Positions 53,083-62,669 of a stretch of 64,000 bases of DNA are shown here, one piece after another; the stretch's first letter is position 1, and every line of letters begins with the position of its first letter. Where the stretch lies: the NCBI GenBank assembly GCA_038745855.1, contig JBCDLC010000002.1, positions 79,900 to 143,899 of the forward strand, read 5' to 3'. A program made the translations under genes and the position numbers. Source of the stretch: UBA5336 sp038745855 (GTDB taxonomy: Bacteria; Pseudomonadota; Alphaproteobacteria; Caulobacterales; Hyphomonadaceae). The notes beneath the pieces are model-generated. The model ran no database searches. It was given only the letters and a program-made list of their open reading frames with translations, and was not told the DNA's origin.

Positions 53083-54176
53083 AGATCCTCCATGTGATTG
53101 ATACGCTGGGGCGCGGCGGGGCCGAGCGGCTACTCGTCATGCTGTTGCCCGAATTGATGCGGCAGGGCCTTGAGGTTGCCGTTGCGGTGCGCAGTGTACC
53201 TTACGATCTGCAACCCGAGCTGGAAGCGGCCGGCGTGCCGGTCATCCGTCTGCCCAGGCGGCACAAGTGGAACCTGATCGCCGGCGCGCGCGACATCGCC
53301 CGAGCAATGCCCGATGCGGACATCCTACACGCGCACCTCTACTTTCCGGCGATCAACACGGCGCTCGCACACATATTCGGCCTGACCCGGGCCAGGACCT
53401 ACGTCACCTTCCATAATCTGGCCTATGCAGGCGCTAATCGCGACGGGCTGAAGCTGCGGTTTCGCAAAGCCTTGGCGCGCTGGGTCTACTCGCGCGGGAT
53501 GAATATCAGGCTAGCCGTATCGCAGGCCGTAGCCGATCATCACCGTGGCGCCCTGTCGCTCGGTCGGATAGAGGTGCTGCATAACCCAATCGATCTCGCC
53601 GCCGTTGAGGCGGTCCCAGTCGCGCCGCGCGATCCGGATGCGCCGCTGCACATCGTTCTGCCCGGCCGACTTGTGGCGGTGAAAGGGCATGCCGATCTTC
53701 TTGCGGCGCTACGAGATCCACGCCTAGCCGGTTATGCGCTAAGGATCACCTTCGCAGGACACGGCGGGTTGCATGAGGCGCTGGAAAAGAGCGCCACTGA
53801 CCTGCCCTTTCCCATGACAATCACCGGGACTTTGGAGCATGCGCGCTTTCTGCCCCTCATGGCGACTGCCGATATTGTCGTCGTGCCCTCGCGCTTCGAA
53901 GGGTTCGGGCTGACCGCTCTGGAAGCAATGGCTCTTTCGAAACCGGTCATAGCTTCCACCGCAGGCGGTCTACCCGAGGTCCTGGGCGACACCGGATTTC
54001 TGGTCGGCACTGGCGATGTCGCGGCCCTTTCCGAAGCCTTGCTGAAGCTCGCCGCCGACCCAGCACTGCGCGAACAGATGGGCCGGGCAGCACGCAAACG
54101 GGCCGAAGCTGAATTTGCCCTACCCGCCATCGCCGCGCGCTTAGCAGGCCTGTACGCCGCATCGGCGCCGCGATAA
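53079..54176 (+). CDS. Glycosyltransferase family 4
   Basis: A GT-B glycosyltransferase of 365 residues with GTG start. KILHVIDTLGRGGAERLLVMLLPELMRQG carries the GGAE motif of GT4. The donor domain starts HIVLPGRLVAVKGHADLLAALRD and the E-x7-E block is PSRFEGFGLTALEAMALSKPVIASTAGGLPEVLGDTGFLV. It lies in the operon between the acyltransferase remnant and a second glycosyltransferase. Sugar specificity unknown. Confidence 0.93.
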   Translation: MKILHVIDTLGRGGAERLLVMLLPELMRQGLEVAVAVRSVPYDLQPELEAAGVPVIRLPRRHKWNLIAGARDIARAMPDADILHAHLYFPAINTALAHIFGLTRARTYVTFHNLAYAGANRDGLKLRFRKALARWVYSRGMNIRLAVSQAVADHHRGALSLGRIEVLHNPIDLAAVEAVPVAPRDPDAPLHIVLPGRLVAVKGHADLLAALRDPRLAGYALRITFAGHGGLHEALEKSATDLPFPMTITGTLEHARFLPLMATADIVVVPSRFEGFGLTALEAMALSKPVIASTAGGLPEVLGDTGFLVGTGDVAALSEALLKLAADPALREQMGRAARKRAEAEFALPAIAARLAGLYAASAPR

Positions 54177-54214
54177 GCACCCGCTGGATCCCTTCAGTCG
54201 ATTCCCGAGGCGGC

Positions 54215-55432
54215 ATGACCCCCAGCGTGCTCTATATATCTTACACCGGTCTGCTCGACCCGCTCGGCCAAAGCCAGGTGTTGCAATATGTGCTCGGCCT
54301 GGCGCGCCAATACCGAATGACCGTGCTGACATTTGAGAAACCAGATGCCCTGAAAGACACAGCCCAGATCGAAGCCACCGCGGAAAAGTGCAGGGCTGCT
54401 GGGGTGGGTTGGCATCGGTTGGCCTATCACAATCGTCCGGGCATTCCGGCCACCCTCTATGATATCGCCATGGGCATGCGCAGAGGAATCAAGCTCGCAA
54501 AGGCATGCAGAGCCGATATTGTTCACACAAGATCTTACATCGCCGGCATGATTGGCATGGCGGTCAAGCGGGAAACGGGCGCACGTTTCATATTCGACAT
54601 GCGAGGCTTTTGGCCTGATGAGCGCGTTGACGGGGGGATCTGGAAAGCGGGTTCGCGGCGTTACAAGTTCTTCAAGGGCATCGAGCGGCGTTTGTTCACG
54701 TCGGCCGATCACGTGGTGTCACTCACCCGCGCAGGCGTCCGGGAATATGAGCAATTCGACTATCTTGCGGATAACCCACCACCCTCAACGGTGATCCCGA
54801 CATGCACAAACCTCGAGCTCTTCCGCCCAACAGAGGTACCCGATGATCGGGCGCCAGGGTTTACAATAGGCTATGTTGGCTCAGCCGGCAGCTGGTACAT
54901 GTTTGACGAGGTGACGCGCGCTGTTCGGTTGCTGTTCGAGAAGCGCCAGGACGCACGCTTCCACGTGGTCAACAAAGGTGATCATGGGTTCATTCGAAAC
55001 TGCCTGAACCGGCATGGCGTCGATCTCGAGCGTACAGTCATTCGAACTGTTCCATATGGCGAGGTCGCGACCGAGATCGCCCACATGGACGCGGGCATCT
55101 TCTTCATCAAGCCGGTCTGGTCGAAGAGAGCGTCCAGCCCCACGCGGCTGGGCGAATTCCTGGCGTGCGGTAAGCCGGTGCTGGTGAACGGCAACGTGGG
55201 TGACGTGGCCGAGAGTGTCGGCGAGACGCAGACAGGCATCGCAATTAGCGCTTTTGACGATGCAACGTTGCAGGATGGTCTGGATCGCCTGCTGGAATTG
55301 ACGGAGAAACCAGGCATCTCCGCGCGCTGCAGAGATGCCGCGGAAGCACGCTTCTCACTCGAAGGCGGCATTCAGAGTTATAGCGCCATCTACGATCGAC
55401 TCGCTGCGGCGATCGACAAACGAGTCGAATAG
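54215..55432 (+). CDS. Glycosyltransferase family 4-like
   Basis: A 405-residue glycosyltransferase. VLYISYTGLLDPLGQSQVLQYVLGLARQYRMTVLTFEKPDAL is the N-terminal half. The middle contains DIVHTRSYIAGMIG and FIFDMRGFWPDERVDGGIWKAG, and the donor half is GYVGSAGSWYMFDEVTRAVRLL, with TRLGEFLACGKPVLVNGNVGDVAE. This variant lacks the usual E-x7-E loop and resembles GT4-like 'glycosyltransferase_4' proteins of exopolysaccharide loci. Starts 38 bases after the previous gene. Confidence 0.88.
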   Translation: MTPSVLYISYTGLLDPLGQSQVLQYVLGLARQYRMTVLTFEKPDALKDTAQIEATAEKCRAAGVGWHRLAYHNRPGIPATLYDIAMGMRRGIKLAKACRADIVHTRSYIAGMIGMAVKRETGARFIFDMRGFWPDERVDGGIWKAGSRRYKFFKGIERRLFTSADHVVSLTRAGVREYEQFDYLADNPPPSTVIPTCTNLELFRPTEVPDDRAPGFTIGYVGSAGSWYMFDEVTRAVRLLFEKRQDARFHVVNKGDHGFIRNCLNRHGVDLERTVIRTVPYGEVATEIAHMDAGIFFIKPVWSKRASSPTRLGEFLACGKPVLVNGNVGDVAESVGETQTGIAISAFDDATLQDGLDRLLELTEKPGISARCRDAAEARFSLEGGIQSYSAIYDRLAAAIDKRVE

Positions 55433-55446
55433 CTCCCAGAGGCCTT

Positions 55447-56568
55447 TTGTTGAAGATTCTCTTTCTCACGCGTTACCCCCATGAGGGAGCGAGCAGCCGC
55501 TATCGGGTGTTCCAGTATATTCCTCACTTCGAGGATCTTGGCGTTTCATGCCATGTCCAGAGCTTCATGGACCCAGACATGTATGCGCTCAGTTTTTCAC
55601 CCGGCCGAACACCAGAAAAAGTCTGGGCAGCGGTGCGCGCGGCGTTGCGTCGATTGGGGACACTAAAGCGGTTCAGGCAGTACGATATCGTCTACATGCA
55701 AAGGGAGCTGTTTCCGTTCGGCCCGCCTTGGATAGAAAGATACATGAAGTGGCGTGGTGCCAAGTTGATTTTCGATTATGACGATGCACTGTTCATAAAA
55801 AAGTCCAGCCGATACAACGTTCTGGCGACACTCTTTCGCTCTTCCAGGAAAATAATCGACCTTTTCCGGCTGTCCGACTGTGTTATCGCCGGCAATGACT
55901 GGTTGCGGGATGCGGCAGTCGAGCATGGCGGTCATGCTGTGACGGTTGAAGTCGCGGAGGATACATGCCGGATTGCCATGCGCCCGCCTCACAATGAAGC
56001 CGACGGCGTGCTGATTGGCTGGCTGGGTTCGAAGTCTACCGTCAAGTATCTCCGTTTGATCGAACCTGTCCTGAGACGCATTTTTGAGACATATCCAAAT
56101 GTCCGCTTCGAGATCGTGGGCGGCGGTCACTTCGAACTTGATGGCCTCCCTGTCACGCACACAGACTGGTCTCTCGAGGAGGAGCTGCGAGCGCTACGGC
56201 GGTTCGACATCGGGCTGATGCCACTTCCCATTGAAGACTGGGCGAAGGGGAAGTCTGGCGGCAAGGCGCGCACCTACATGGCGGCCGGCGTTCCGCCTGT
56301 CTGCGCGAAGATAGGCTACAACATTGAACTGATTGAGCCAGGTGTGACGGGGTATCTCTGCACCAACGAGGACGATTGGTTTGAGACCCTAAGCCAACTG
56401 ATCGAAGACGCGGGCTTGCGCCAGGAGATCGGGCGCGCCGCGCGGGCCGACGTTGTCGAACGGTTTTCCCCGCATAAGCAGGCAAAGAAGATTCTCGACG
56501 TTTGTCTTGAACTTTTAACGGCGGCAGAGCCTGGCGAGGCCCGATCTGTCTCGAACCAAAAAACATGA
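55447..56568 (+). CDS. Glycosyltransferase (GT-B type)
   Basis: A 373-residue protein. KILFLTRYPHEGASSRYRVFQYIPHFEDLGVSCHVQSFMDPDM is an N-terminal half often seen in polysaccharide-locus glycosyltransferases. YDIVYMQRELFPFGPP and LIFDYDDALFI follow; the donor domain is GWLGSKSTVKYLRLIEPVLRRIF with KARTYMAAGVPPVCAKIGYNIELIEPGVTGYLC. The start is a TTG (55447 or 55450) 15-18 bases after the previous gene, with AGAGG upstream. It overlaps the ATP-grasp gene by four bases. Confidence 0.88.
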   Translation: MLKILFLTRYPHEGASSRYRVFQYIPHFEDLGVSCHVQSFMDPDMYALSFSPGRTPEKVWAAVRAALRRLGTLKRFRQYDIVYMQRELFPFGPPWIERYMKWRGAKLIFDYDDALFIKKSSRYNVLATLFRSSRKIIDLFRLSDCVIAGNDWLRDAAVEHGGHAVTVEVAEDTCRIAMRPPHNEADGVLIGWLGSKSTVKYLRLIEPVLRRIFETYPNVRFEIVGGGHFELDGLPVTHTDWSLEEELRALRRFDIGLMPLPIEDWAKGKSGGKARTYMAAGVPPVCAKIGYNIELIEPGVTGYLCTNEDDWFETLSQLIEDAGLRQEIGRAARADVVERFSPHKQAKKILDVCLELLTAAEPGEARSVSNQKT

Positions 56569-57791
56569 CCTCGGACGGATTACATCAGACGCCTTGCGTT
56601 GTTCTTGGCCTGTCACCAACGGGTCTTTATGCGATTCGGGAGCTGGGCCGCGCCGGTATCCCTGTCATGGGCGCCGCCGCATCTGTAGGGTGTGCTGCGA
56701 GCTCGTCTTTTCTGAAGCACCAACCCAATATACTTGTCGAGCCCGATGATGCGAGACGTTGCGAAGCGCTGCTCGATATTTTCGCGACCAGCGGGACCCG
56801 CCCCGTGATCGTGCCGACTTCCGATCAGGATATCGACTGGTTGGCGAGGCACCACGAAGCGCTGGCTCCAAAATTCCGGTTTTCGGTGTCCTATACCGAC
56901 GGGATGGCTAACGAGTTGATGGACAAGCATTCGCTCTACGCGCTCTGCAGGCAGGCGGGTATCGAGACGCCGCGATCTCACACAGCCCGGCGCGATGAAA
57001 TCCTGGATCTCGCCGATCAGGTACACTACCCATGCCTGGTGAAACCCACACGGATCGACCGGATCAAGCAGGCTATGCGCGGCCGCAAAGGGTTCATCGC
57101 CGAGTCCCGAACGGAATTGACTGAATTGTCTCTGGTCCTTCCGGAGGGCGACACAGATTGGTTGGTTCAGGAAATCGTTCCTGGGCCCGAATCCGCAATC
57201 TCCCTTTGCGCGATGTTCGTCAACCAGGCTGGTGAAACAAGCTTGGCGATGACCTGCCAGAAGCTGCGCCAGTTCCCGCCCGGTTTCGGCTCCGCATCAC
57301 TGGTGCGCACCACTGAGGACGACGAGACACTCAATCAGAGCATGGAACTGCTGTCGGCGACCCGATACCGGGGGATCGCAGCGACAGAGTTCAAGCGCGA
57401 TCCACGGGATGGAAAACTGAAACTCATCGAGATCAATCCGCGGCCCTCGCTATGGTTCGGCATAACAAGCACTGCTGGTATGCCATTCGTTCTATCGCAT
57501 TACTTGGATCTGACCGGGGCCAATCCCGATCAGAATGGCCGCACAAAGCGCAATGTGGAATGGCGGTACCATTCGCGAGATCTCACGTCCCGGTTCATAT
57601 ATCTCAAGGGATCAGCGTCCGGATTGCCCCCGCCATCCACCAAGCGGACAGGATCAATTGACGAGACCGTGAGTGCAGTTTTCGCGGCAGATGATATGAA
57701 GCCCGCACTTACAGATCTCACGCAATCGCTTAAAACAATGTTCGCTCGAGGGATCACGAAACTGTCGCCCTCGTCGAGAAGGTCGTCCTGA
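56565..57791 (+). CDS. ATP-grasp protein of the polysaccharide locus
   Basis: A 408-residue ATP-grasp enzyme. VVLGLSPTGLYAIRELGRAGIPVMG is the preATP-grasp domain; ELMDKHSLYALCRQAGIETPRSH, YPCLVKPTRIDRIKQAMRGRKGFI and WLVQEIVPGPES are nucleotide-binding parts; and GIAATEFKRDPRDGKLKLIEINPRPSLWFG has the metal-binding Glu/Asn. It probably ligates an amino acid or carboxylate to a sugar or another acceptor. ATP-grasp proteins of this kind are common in exopolysaccharide loci with unknown substrate. Confidence 0.88.
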   Translation: MTSDGLHQTPCVVLGLSPTGLYAIRELGRAGIPVMGAAASVGCAASSSFLKHQPNILVEPDDARRCEALLDIFATSGTRPVIVPTSDQDIDWLARHHEALAPKFRFSVSYTDGMANELMDKHSLYALCRQAGIETPRSHTARRDEILDLADQVHYPCLVKPTRIDRIKQAMRGRKGFIAESRTELTELSLVLPEGDTDWLVQEIVPGPESAISLCAMFVNQAGETSLAMTCQKLRQFPPGFGSASLVRTTEDDETLNQSMELLSATRYRGIAATEFKRDPRDGKLKLIEINPRPSLWFGITSTAGMPFVLSHYLDLTGANPDQNGRTKRNVEWRYHSRDLTSRFIYLKGSASGLPPPSTKRTGSIDETVSAVFAADDMKPALTDLTQSLKTMFARGITKLSPSSRRSS

Positions 57792-57799
57792 GGATCACC

Positions 57800-58780
57800 A
57801 TGGCGGGTCAGTTCATACTGTCGTTTGACTTCGAGTTGATGTGGGGCGTCCGCGATCACCGCTCCACGGCGGAGTACGGCGATGCTATACTGGGAGGCCG
57901 GGAAGCGATCCCCAAAATCCTGGCGCTCTTCAAGGAATTCGAGATTTCAGCGACCTGGGCAACGGTCGGATTTCTGTTTGCACGGTCAAAGCGTGACATC
58001 ATTGAGAACCTGCCCGAAACGCTACCCGATTATGACGACCCGAGATTGTCTCCGTACCATGCACTCGACGACGAGGTCGGCGAGGATGAAGACCAGGATC
58101 CATACCACTTCGCGCCTTCGATCATCGATCAGATCCAGGCCATAGATGGACAGGAAATCTCCACCCACACCTTCTCCCATTTCTACTGTATGGAAGCCGG
58201 TGCCACGATCGAAGCTTTCCGCGCCGACCTTCTCGCCTGCAAGGAGATTGCCCGTCGCGCCGACTGCGACATGAAGAGCATCGTTTTTCCTCGAAACCAG
58301 ACATCGGACGGATGTCTTGATGTTTGTCGCGAGGTGGGAATCACCACGTTCCGCGGTAACAGGGATCACTTTGCGTACCGCTCGGCCGCGAAAGATATTC
58401 AACGCAGCCTACCTTCCAGACTGTACCGCTTGGTGGATGGCGCCTTTCCGCTTTCGGGTTCTGGCGTCTTTCAGGACGTGCTGGAGGCCGCGCATCTCGG
58501 AAACATTCCGGCCAGTCATTTCCTCCGCCCCGTTTCCAAACGGCAGCCCGCCTACAGCCGATTACACACCATGCGCATCTGTGCAGACATGACCCGAGCG
58601 GCTCGCACGGGCGGCAGGGTTCATCTCTGGAATCATCCCCACAATTTCGGGCGAAACATCGACGCGAACATCGGCCAACTGCGCGATATTCTCCTACACT
58701 TCAAATCCCTGCAGGAAGAATATGGCATGGTAAGCTTGAACATGAAGCAAGCTGATGACCTTCGCCGGTCCGGGCAGTAG
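57800..58780 (+). CDS. Polysaccharide deacetylase
   Basis: An NodB-fold carbohydrate esterase of 326 residues. QFILSFDFELMWGVRD carries the metal-binding Asp residues, IDGQEISTHTFSHFYCMEAGAT carries H-x3-4-H (motif 2, HTFSH), and MKSIVFPRNQ is motif 3. It would remove N-acetyl groups from the polymer or its precursor. Signal peptide not obvious, so it may act in the cytosol. Starts 8 bases after the ATP-grasp gene. Confidence 0.92.
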   Translation: MAGQFILSFDFELMWGVRDHRSTAEYGDAILGGREAIPKILALFKEFEISATWATVGFLFARSKRDIIENLPETLPDYDDPRLSPYHALDDEVGEDEDQDPYHFAPSIIDQIQAIDGQEISTHTFSHFYCMEAGATIEAFRADLLACKEIARRADCDMKSIVFPRNQTSDGCLDVCREVGITTFRGNRDHFAYRSAAKDIQRSLPSRLYRLVDGAFPLSGSGVFQDVLEAAHLGNIPASHFLRPVSKRQPAYSRLHTMRICADMTRAARTGGRVHLWNHPHNFGRNIDANIGQLRDILLHFKSLQEEYGMVSLNMKQADDLRRSGQ

Positions 58781-58794
58781 TCCGTAATGGCAAG

Positions 58795-59829
58795 CTAGAA
58801 GATATAAGAATCATAAGGCATGTAGCAAAGCTCAGCGTGCCTGGATGTTGCAAACCAGACCAGCATGTAAAGCAGGTACGCCGCGAACGGCAGGTAAGCA
58901 AAGAGGGCATCGTCCGACCTGTTCGGATTCACCCGCCGGGCTGAACTCAGCATATAAAGCTGCAAGGTCGCTGCATAATAACCAAGCCGATGGACAATCA
59001 GCGTTGAGACAAAAAACGCTGGAATGAGGGCGAATATGAGAAGCGATCCGAAACGGAGAAGCTGGAACATCTTTCTCTCGACAACCGCAAACCGGCGGAT
59101 GTAGACTTCAAAAAATATGGCCGTGATAACAAGCAGACCGAGCCTGAAAACCGCGCCGAAGGACTCCACGTCGCCTTCCACATATCGCTGGACATAGACA
59201 TCGCTCCGCTCTCCCAGGAAAACGTACGCGATCGGTAGTGTCGCAAGGGCCGCTGGAATGAGCGTCGCAAGCTTCACAGGGCGACCGATCAAAGCCACGA
59301 GCGGTAGGAAAATCACTGCGCTGGTATGAAAGGAAGCGGCCGCGCCCAATGCCAGCAGATACCCCACCCGATTGCGTGCAATAAAAGCGTCCCAGGCAAG
59401 CAGGAGAATTGCCAGGGCTGTTGCCTGCCGAATACCGGACATGGACAATTGGACAATAATGATTGGGAAAAACAGCGCCAGAAGACCAAGGGGGTTGGTC
59501 TTGTTTCTCGCGAACAGATAGAAGCAAGTGAAGAAAATCGCGGCGCAGGCAATGTTCACCCACATAAGAGTTCCGCCCGCATCGACGACCAATCGATTGA
59601 GGTAGAGAAAGCCGAACTCCGGTGTCTGTAGGCTCACTTCGGGCGGGTAGATGCTGTAACTTTCGAAACGGTTCAAATAGCCGGTGAAGTCACACCCCAC
59701 ATATTCCCGCGTGCCAACGAAGAGGAAGAGTAGAAGGCAAGCGAGCAACAACACAACGCGTTGCTCGTCTCTTCGCCTGACAACAAAACTCGTCAATGCC
59801 AGCGCCAGATAGATACCAATGTACGTCAT
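58795..59829 (-). CDS. EpsG-like polysaccharide polymerase
   Basis: A 344-residue integral membrane protein with about 9-10 helices: YIGIYLALALTSFVV, VVLLLACLLLFLFVGTREYVGCDFTGY, MWVNIACAAIFFTCFYLFA, GLLALFFPIIIVQLSMSGIRQATALAILLLAWDAF. The EpsG/Wzy motif GxRxxxG..DFxxY is visible as GTREYVGCDFTGY. It probably polymerises repeat units of the polysaccharide. It is convergent with the operon, just after the deacetylase (15 bases apart). Confidence 0.88.
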   Translation of the reverse strand: MTYIGIYLALALTSFVVRRRDEQRVVLLLACLLLFLFVGTREYVGCDFTGYLNRFESYSIYPPEVSLQTPEFGFLYLNRLVVDAGGTLMWVNIACAAIFFTCFYLFARNKTNPLGLLALFFPIIIVQLSMSGIRQATALAILLLAWDAFIARNRVGYLLALGAAASFHTSAVIFLPLVALIGRPVKLATLIPAALATLPIAYVFLGERSDVYVQRYVEGDVESFGAVFRLGLLVITAIFFEVYIRRFAVVERKMFQLLRFGSLLIFALIPAFFVSTLIVHRLGYYAATLQLYMLSSARRVNPNRSDDALFAYLPFAAYLLYMLVWFATSRHAELCYMPYDSYIF

Positions 59830-60358
59830 GACTCTCCGGCGCGGCTGGCTGGAACGAGTAAGCGGTTAAAGCACCCTACCGGGGCTGCCAACACCAAAGA
59901 GCATGAGACGGTAGTGAGGAGGGTAGCGCCTGAGACGTTAGCGTTTCGAGGCGGCTCTGGATTTGTAGATGCCTGGCTCCCACGCATTCAGTCGAAAAGT
60001 CGGCCTAGGGATGAATAAGAAAACAACTGAAACCGAGGCGCACATAAACCGAAACGTCCAGCATCTTTCGAGAAGGGCCAGTCGTCCGGTGACTTCCGGG
60101 CTCGAAATGAGGTCAGCGCGGGCCCGTCTGATACTCACGCATTGCAACGCAACTCGACGACCATTCGCCTGCGCCACATGGCTCCGGCAAGAGATGTTTT
60201 GAGGAATGGGCCGACAGTAACAGCCCTTTTTGGGGAGGTGGCTGCGCACTTGGGCGCTCGTCGCGATCTTTTGCGAGGCAAACCTATGGCATATTGGCGT
60301 GTGTCGTGCCACATTCTTGCGAAGATGAAGAAGGCCACACGCCGAATAGGACCGAACC
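59830..60358. other. Intergenic region before the sulfatase
   Basis: About 530 bases with no convincing gene; the longest frame is 59969-60202 (77 codons) with no features. It may hold promoters for the EpsG-like gene and the sulfatase operon. Confidence 0.4.
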
Positions 60359-62032
60359 ATGTGGAAGAAGATACTCATTGGCCTGCTCATCACGATTGTC
60401 GCAGCCACCACCCTGGCCTGGATCAACAGGGCGGCACTCATTCATCACGTCGTGCTGAATCGGGTAAAAGCCAATCACTTCGAGGTTGGTGAACATCGTC
60501 CTGTCGAATGGCAACAGGGCCCAACGACACCCGCTCTACCGCTGGCCGAGCGACCCCCAAATATCGTCTTCATTCTGCTCGACGACCTTGGGATCAATGA
60601 CATTTCGACCTTCGGGGGCGGTGTCGCCGGCGGCCGCGTTCCAACGCCGAATATCGACAAGCTGGCAGCCGATGGCGCACTGTTTACCCAGGCGTATTCC
60701 GGCACAGGAACGTGTGCGCCCTCTCGGGCGATGCTCATGACCGGGCGCTACCCCACCCGGACGGGGTTCGAGTTCACACCCATCGTCGATCAGATGGGCT
60801 TGGTTGTCACGACGATCTCGAACTCGATGGACAACGGCATCCTTCCACCTGTGGAGCTTAATCGCAATCCAAACGCGACAAAGCTCCCCTTTGTGGAACA
60901 GGGCTTACCCGGCTCAGAGGTCACCCTCGCCGAGATCTTGCGTGACCGCGGCTACCACACCGTTCACATCGGCAAATGGCACCTCGGGCGCAATGTAGAA
61001 ATGGACCCCAACGCCCAGGGCTTTGACGAAAGCCTCTTGATGCACAGCGCCCTCTACTTGCCAGAGGACGATGCAAACGTCGTGAACGCGAAGGTTGAAT
61101 TCGATCCCATCGACCAATTCCTCTGGGCCGCTCTTCAATATGCCGCGAGTTACAATGGTAGCGAACCATTTGAGCCTGGCGGATACCTTACGGACTGGTG
61201 GACCGAGGAAAGCCGTAAGGTCATCGAGAACAACAAGAATAGGCCCTTCTTCCTCTATCTGGCGCACTGGGGAGTCCATACGCCCTTGCAAGCAACGCGA
61301 GAAGACTATGAGGCCGTCGGTGACATAGAGCCCCATCGGCACCGGGTTTATGCGGCCATGGTCCGCGCGCTCGACCGAAGCGTTGGTCGGGTGATCGAGA
61401 AGCTTGATGCGGAGGGGCTCTCGGACAACACGATCGTTGTACTCAGCAGCGACAATGGCGGCGCCGGCTATATCGGACTGCCAGAGGTCAACGCGCCTTA
61501 TAGGGGTTGGAAGCTCAGTCTCTTCGAAGGCGGGATCCGCGTACCCATGTTCGTCAAGTGGCCTGCAGAAATCCCGCCCGGGACCATCGTGGATACACCC
61601 GTCGCGCATATCGACGTGATGCCGACACTGGCCGAAGCGGCTGGGGCGTCATTGCCGGACGGTGTCGTGATCGATGGACGGAGCATGCTTCCTGACGCCA
61701 CTGGGACGGGACAATTGGCCCGCCCGAATGATGCGATCTTCTGGCAATCGGGATACATTCAAGTGGTCCGCGCAGGAGATTGGAAACTCCAGATTGATGG
61801 GCGCCAGGAAAAAACATGGCTTTTCGACCTGGCAGCAGATCCCACGGAGCAGAATAACCTGTCGGAATCGCGCCCCGACAAGCTTGCCGAATTGACAGCG
61901 CTTATCGAAAACCACCAGCAGGATGCTGTCCCGCCTCTTTACGACTATACGATCGAGAGCCCCTGGGCGATCGACAAGACGTTGGCCGAAATTGCCGTAG
62001 AGGGCGACGAATATGCCTGGTGGCCAAACTAG
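60359..62032 (+). CDS. Arylsulfatase, membrane-anchored
   Basis: A 557-residue sulfatase that hydrolyses sulfate esters. N-terminal membrane anchor KILIGLLITIVAATTLAWI, so periplasmic. PPNIVFILLDDLG holds metal-binding Asp75-Asp76. The CAPSRAMLMTGR motif (Cys119, CxPSR) is the formylglycine site, matched by the FGE gene downstream. Others: GKWHLG and VLSSDNGGAGY. Substrate may be sulfated sugars. Confidence 0.95.
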   Translation: MWKKILIGLLITIVAATTLAWINRAALIHHVVLNRVKANHFEVGEHRPVEWQQGPTTPALPLAERPPNIVFILLDDLGINDISTFGGGVAGGRVPTPNIDKLAADGALFTQAYSGTGTCAPSRAMLMTGRYPTRTGFEFTPIVDQMGLVVTTISNSMDNGILPPVELNRNPNATKLPFVEQGLPGSEVTLAEILRDRGYHTVHIGKWHLGRNVEMDPNAQGFDESLLMHSALYLPEDDANVVNAKVEFDPIDQFLWAALQYAASYNGSEPFEPGGYLTDWWTEESRKVIENNKNRPFFLYLAHWGVHTPLQATREDYEAVGDIEPHRHRVYAAMVRALDRSVGRVIEKLDAEGLSDNTIVVLSSDNGGAGYIGLPEVNAPYRGWKLSLFEGGIRVPMFVKWPAEIPPGTIVDTPVAHIDVMPTLAEAAGASLPDGVVIDGRSMLPDATGTGQLARPNDAIFWQSGYIQVVRAGDWKLQIDGRQEKTWLFDLAADPTEQNNLSESRPDKLAELTALIENHQQDAVPPLYDYTIESPWAIDKTLAEIAVEGDEYAWWPN

Positions 62033-62042
62033 AGCGGTCTCC

Positions 62043-62669
62043 ATGACCAATACGCCTCAGCAAAAGACCCCATGGCCGAAATACGAAACCGATACCCTTG
62101 ATGGTCGTCGTCAACGGAGCGAACGCAGCCGAAAACAGATCATAGAAGCGATGTTCGACCTGATGCGGGAGGGTGATCTTCGCCCATCCGCCACAGACGT
62201 CGCAGACCGTGCGGGGGTGGGACTGAGAACGGTTTTTCGGCACTTCGAAGATATGGACAGCATCTTTGAAGAGATGACCGAAGACCTCAAGAAAATCGTC
62301 ATGCCGATGGTTTTTGCCCCCTATGAAGCGACCTGTTGGCGGGACCAACTCATGGAATTGGTCGACCGCGAGGCGCGCATTTATGAGCTTGTCTTTCCCA
62401 TGCAGGTGGGATTGCTGGCGCGCCGATCCGGATCGGAATTCCTGCAACGTCAGTACGCGTACGAAGTGGGCCTTGTGCGATCAACGCTCCAATCCATCCT
62501 TCCCGATGCCGTGATTGCGGACAAAACGCTCTTCGCGGCGATTGAGGTCAACCATACGTTCGCAACGTGGCACCGTTTGCGCGAGGACCAAGACCTGACC
62601 GTCGAAGTCGCAACCGAAACGATAAAGCGGATCATGGCCGCGCTGATCGCCGATATCGATGTGGAATAG
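62043..62669 (+). CDS. TetR-family transcriptional regulator
   Basis: A 208-residue regulator (218 from the alternative start at 62013, which would overlap the sulfatase). SERSRKQIIEAMFDLMREGDLRPSATDVADRAGVGLRTVFRHFEDMDSIFEEM is a TetR_N helix-turn-helix. The ligand-binding part shows no recognised family. Lying between the sulfatase and its activator, it probably regulates both; its operator is not visible. Confidence 0.9.
   Translation: MTNTPQQKTPWPKYETDTLDGRRQRSERSRKQIIEAMFDLMREGDLRPSATDVADRAGVGLRTVFRHFEDMDSIFEEMTEDLKKIVMPMVFAPYEATCWRDQLMELVDREARIYELVFPMQVGLLARRSGSEFLQRQYAYEVGLVRSTLQSILPDAVIADKTLFAAIEVNHTFATWHRLREDQDLTVEVATETIKRIMAALIADIDVE

Noticed and set aside
59969..60202. A 77-codon frame before the sulfatase
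   Set aside because: Random-looking composition; no start signal.
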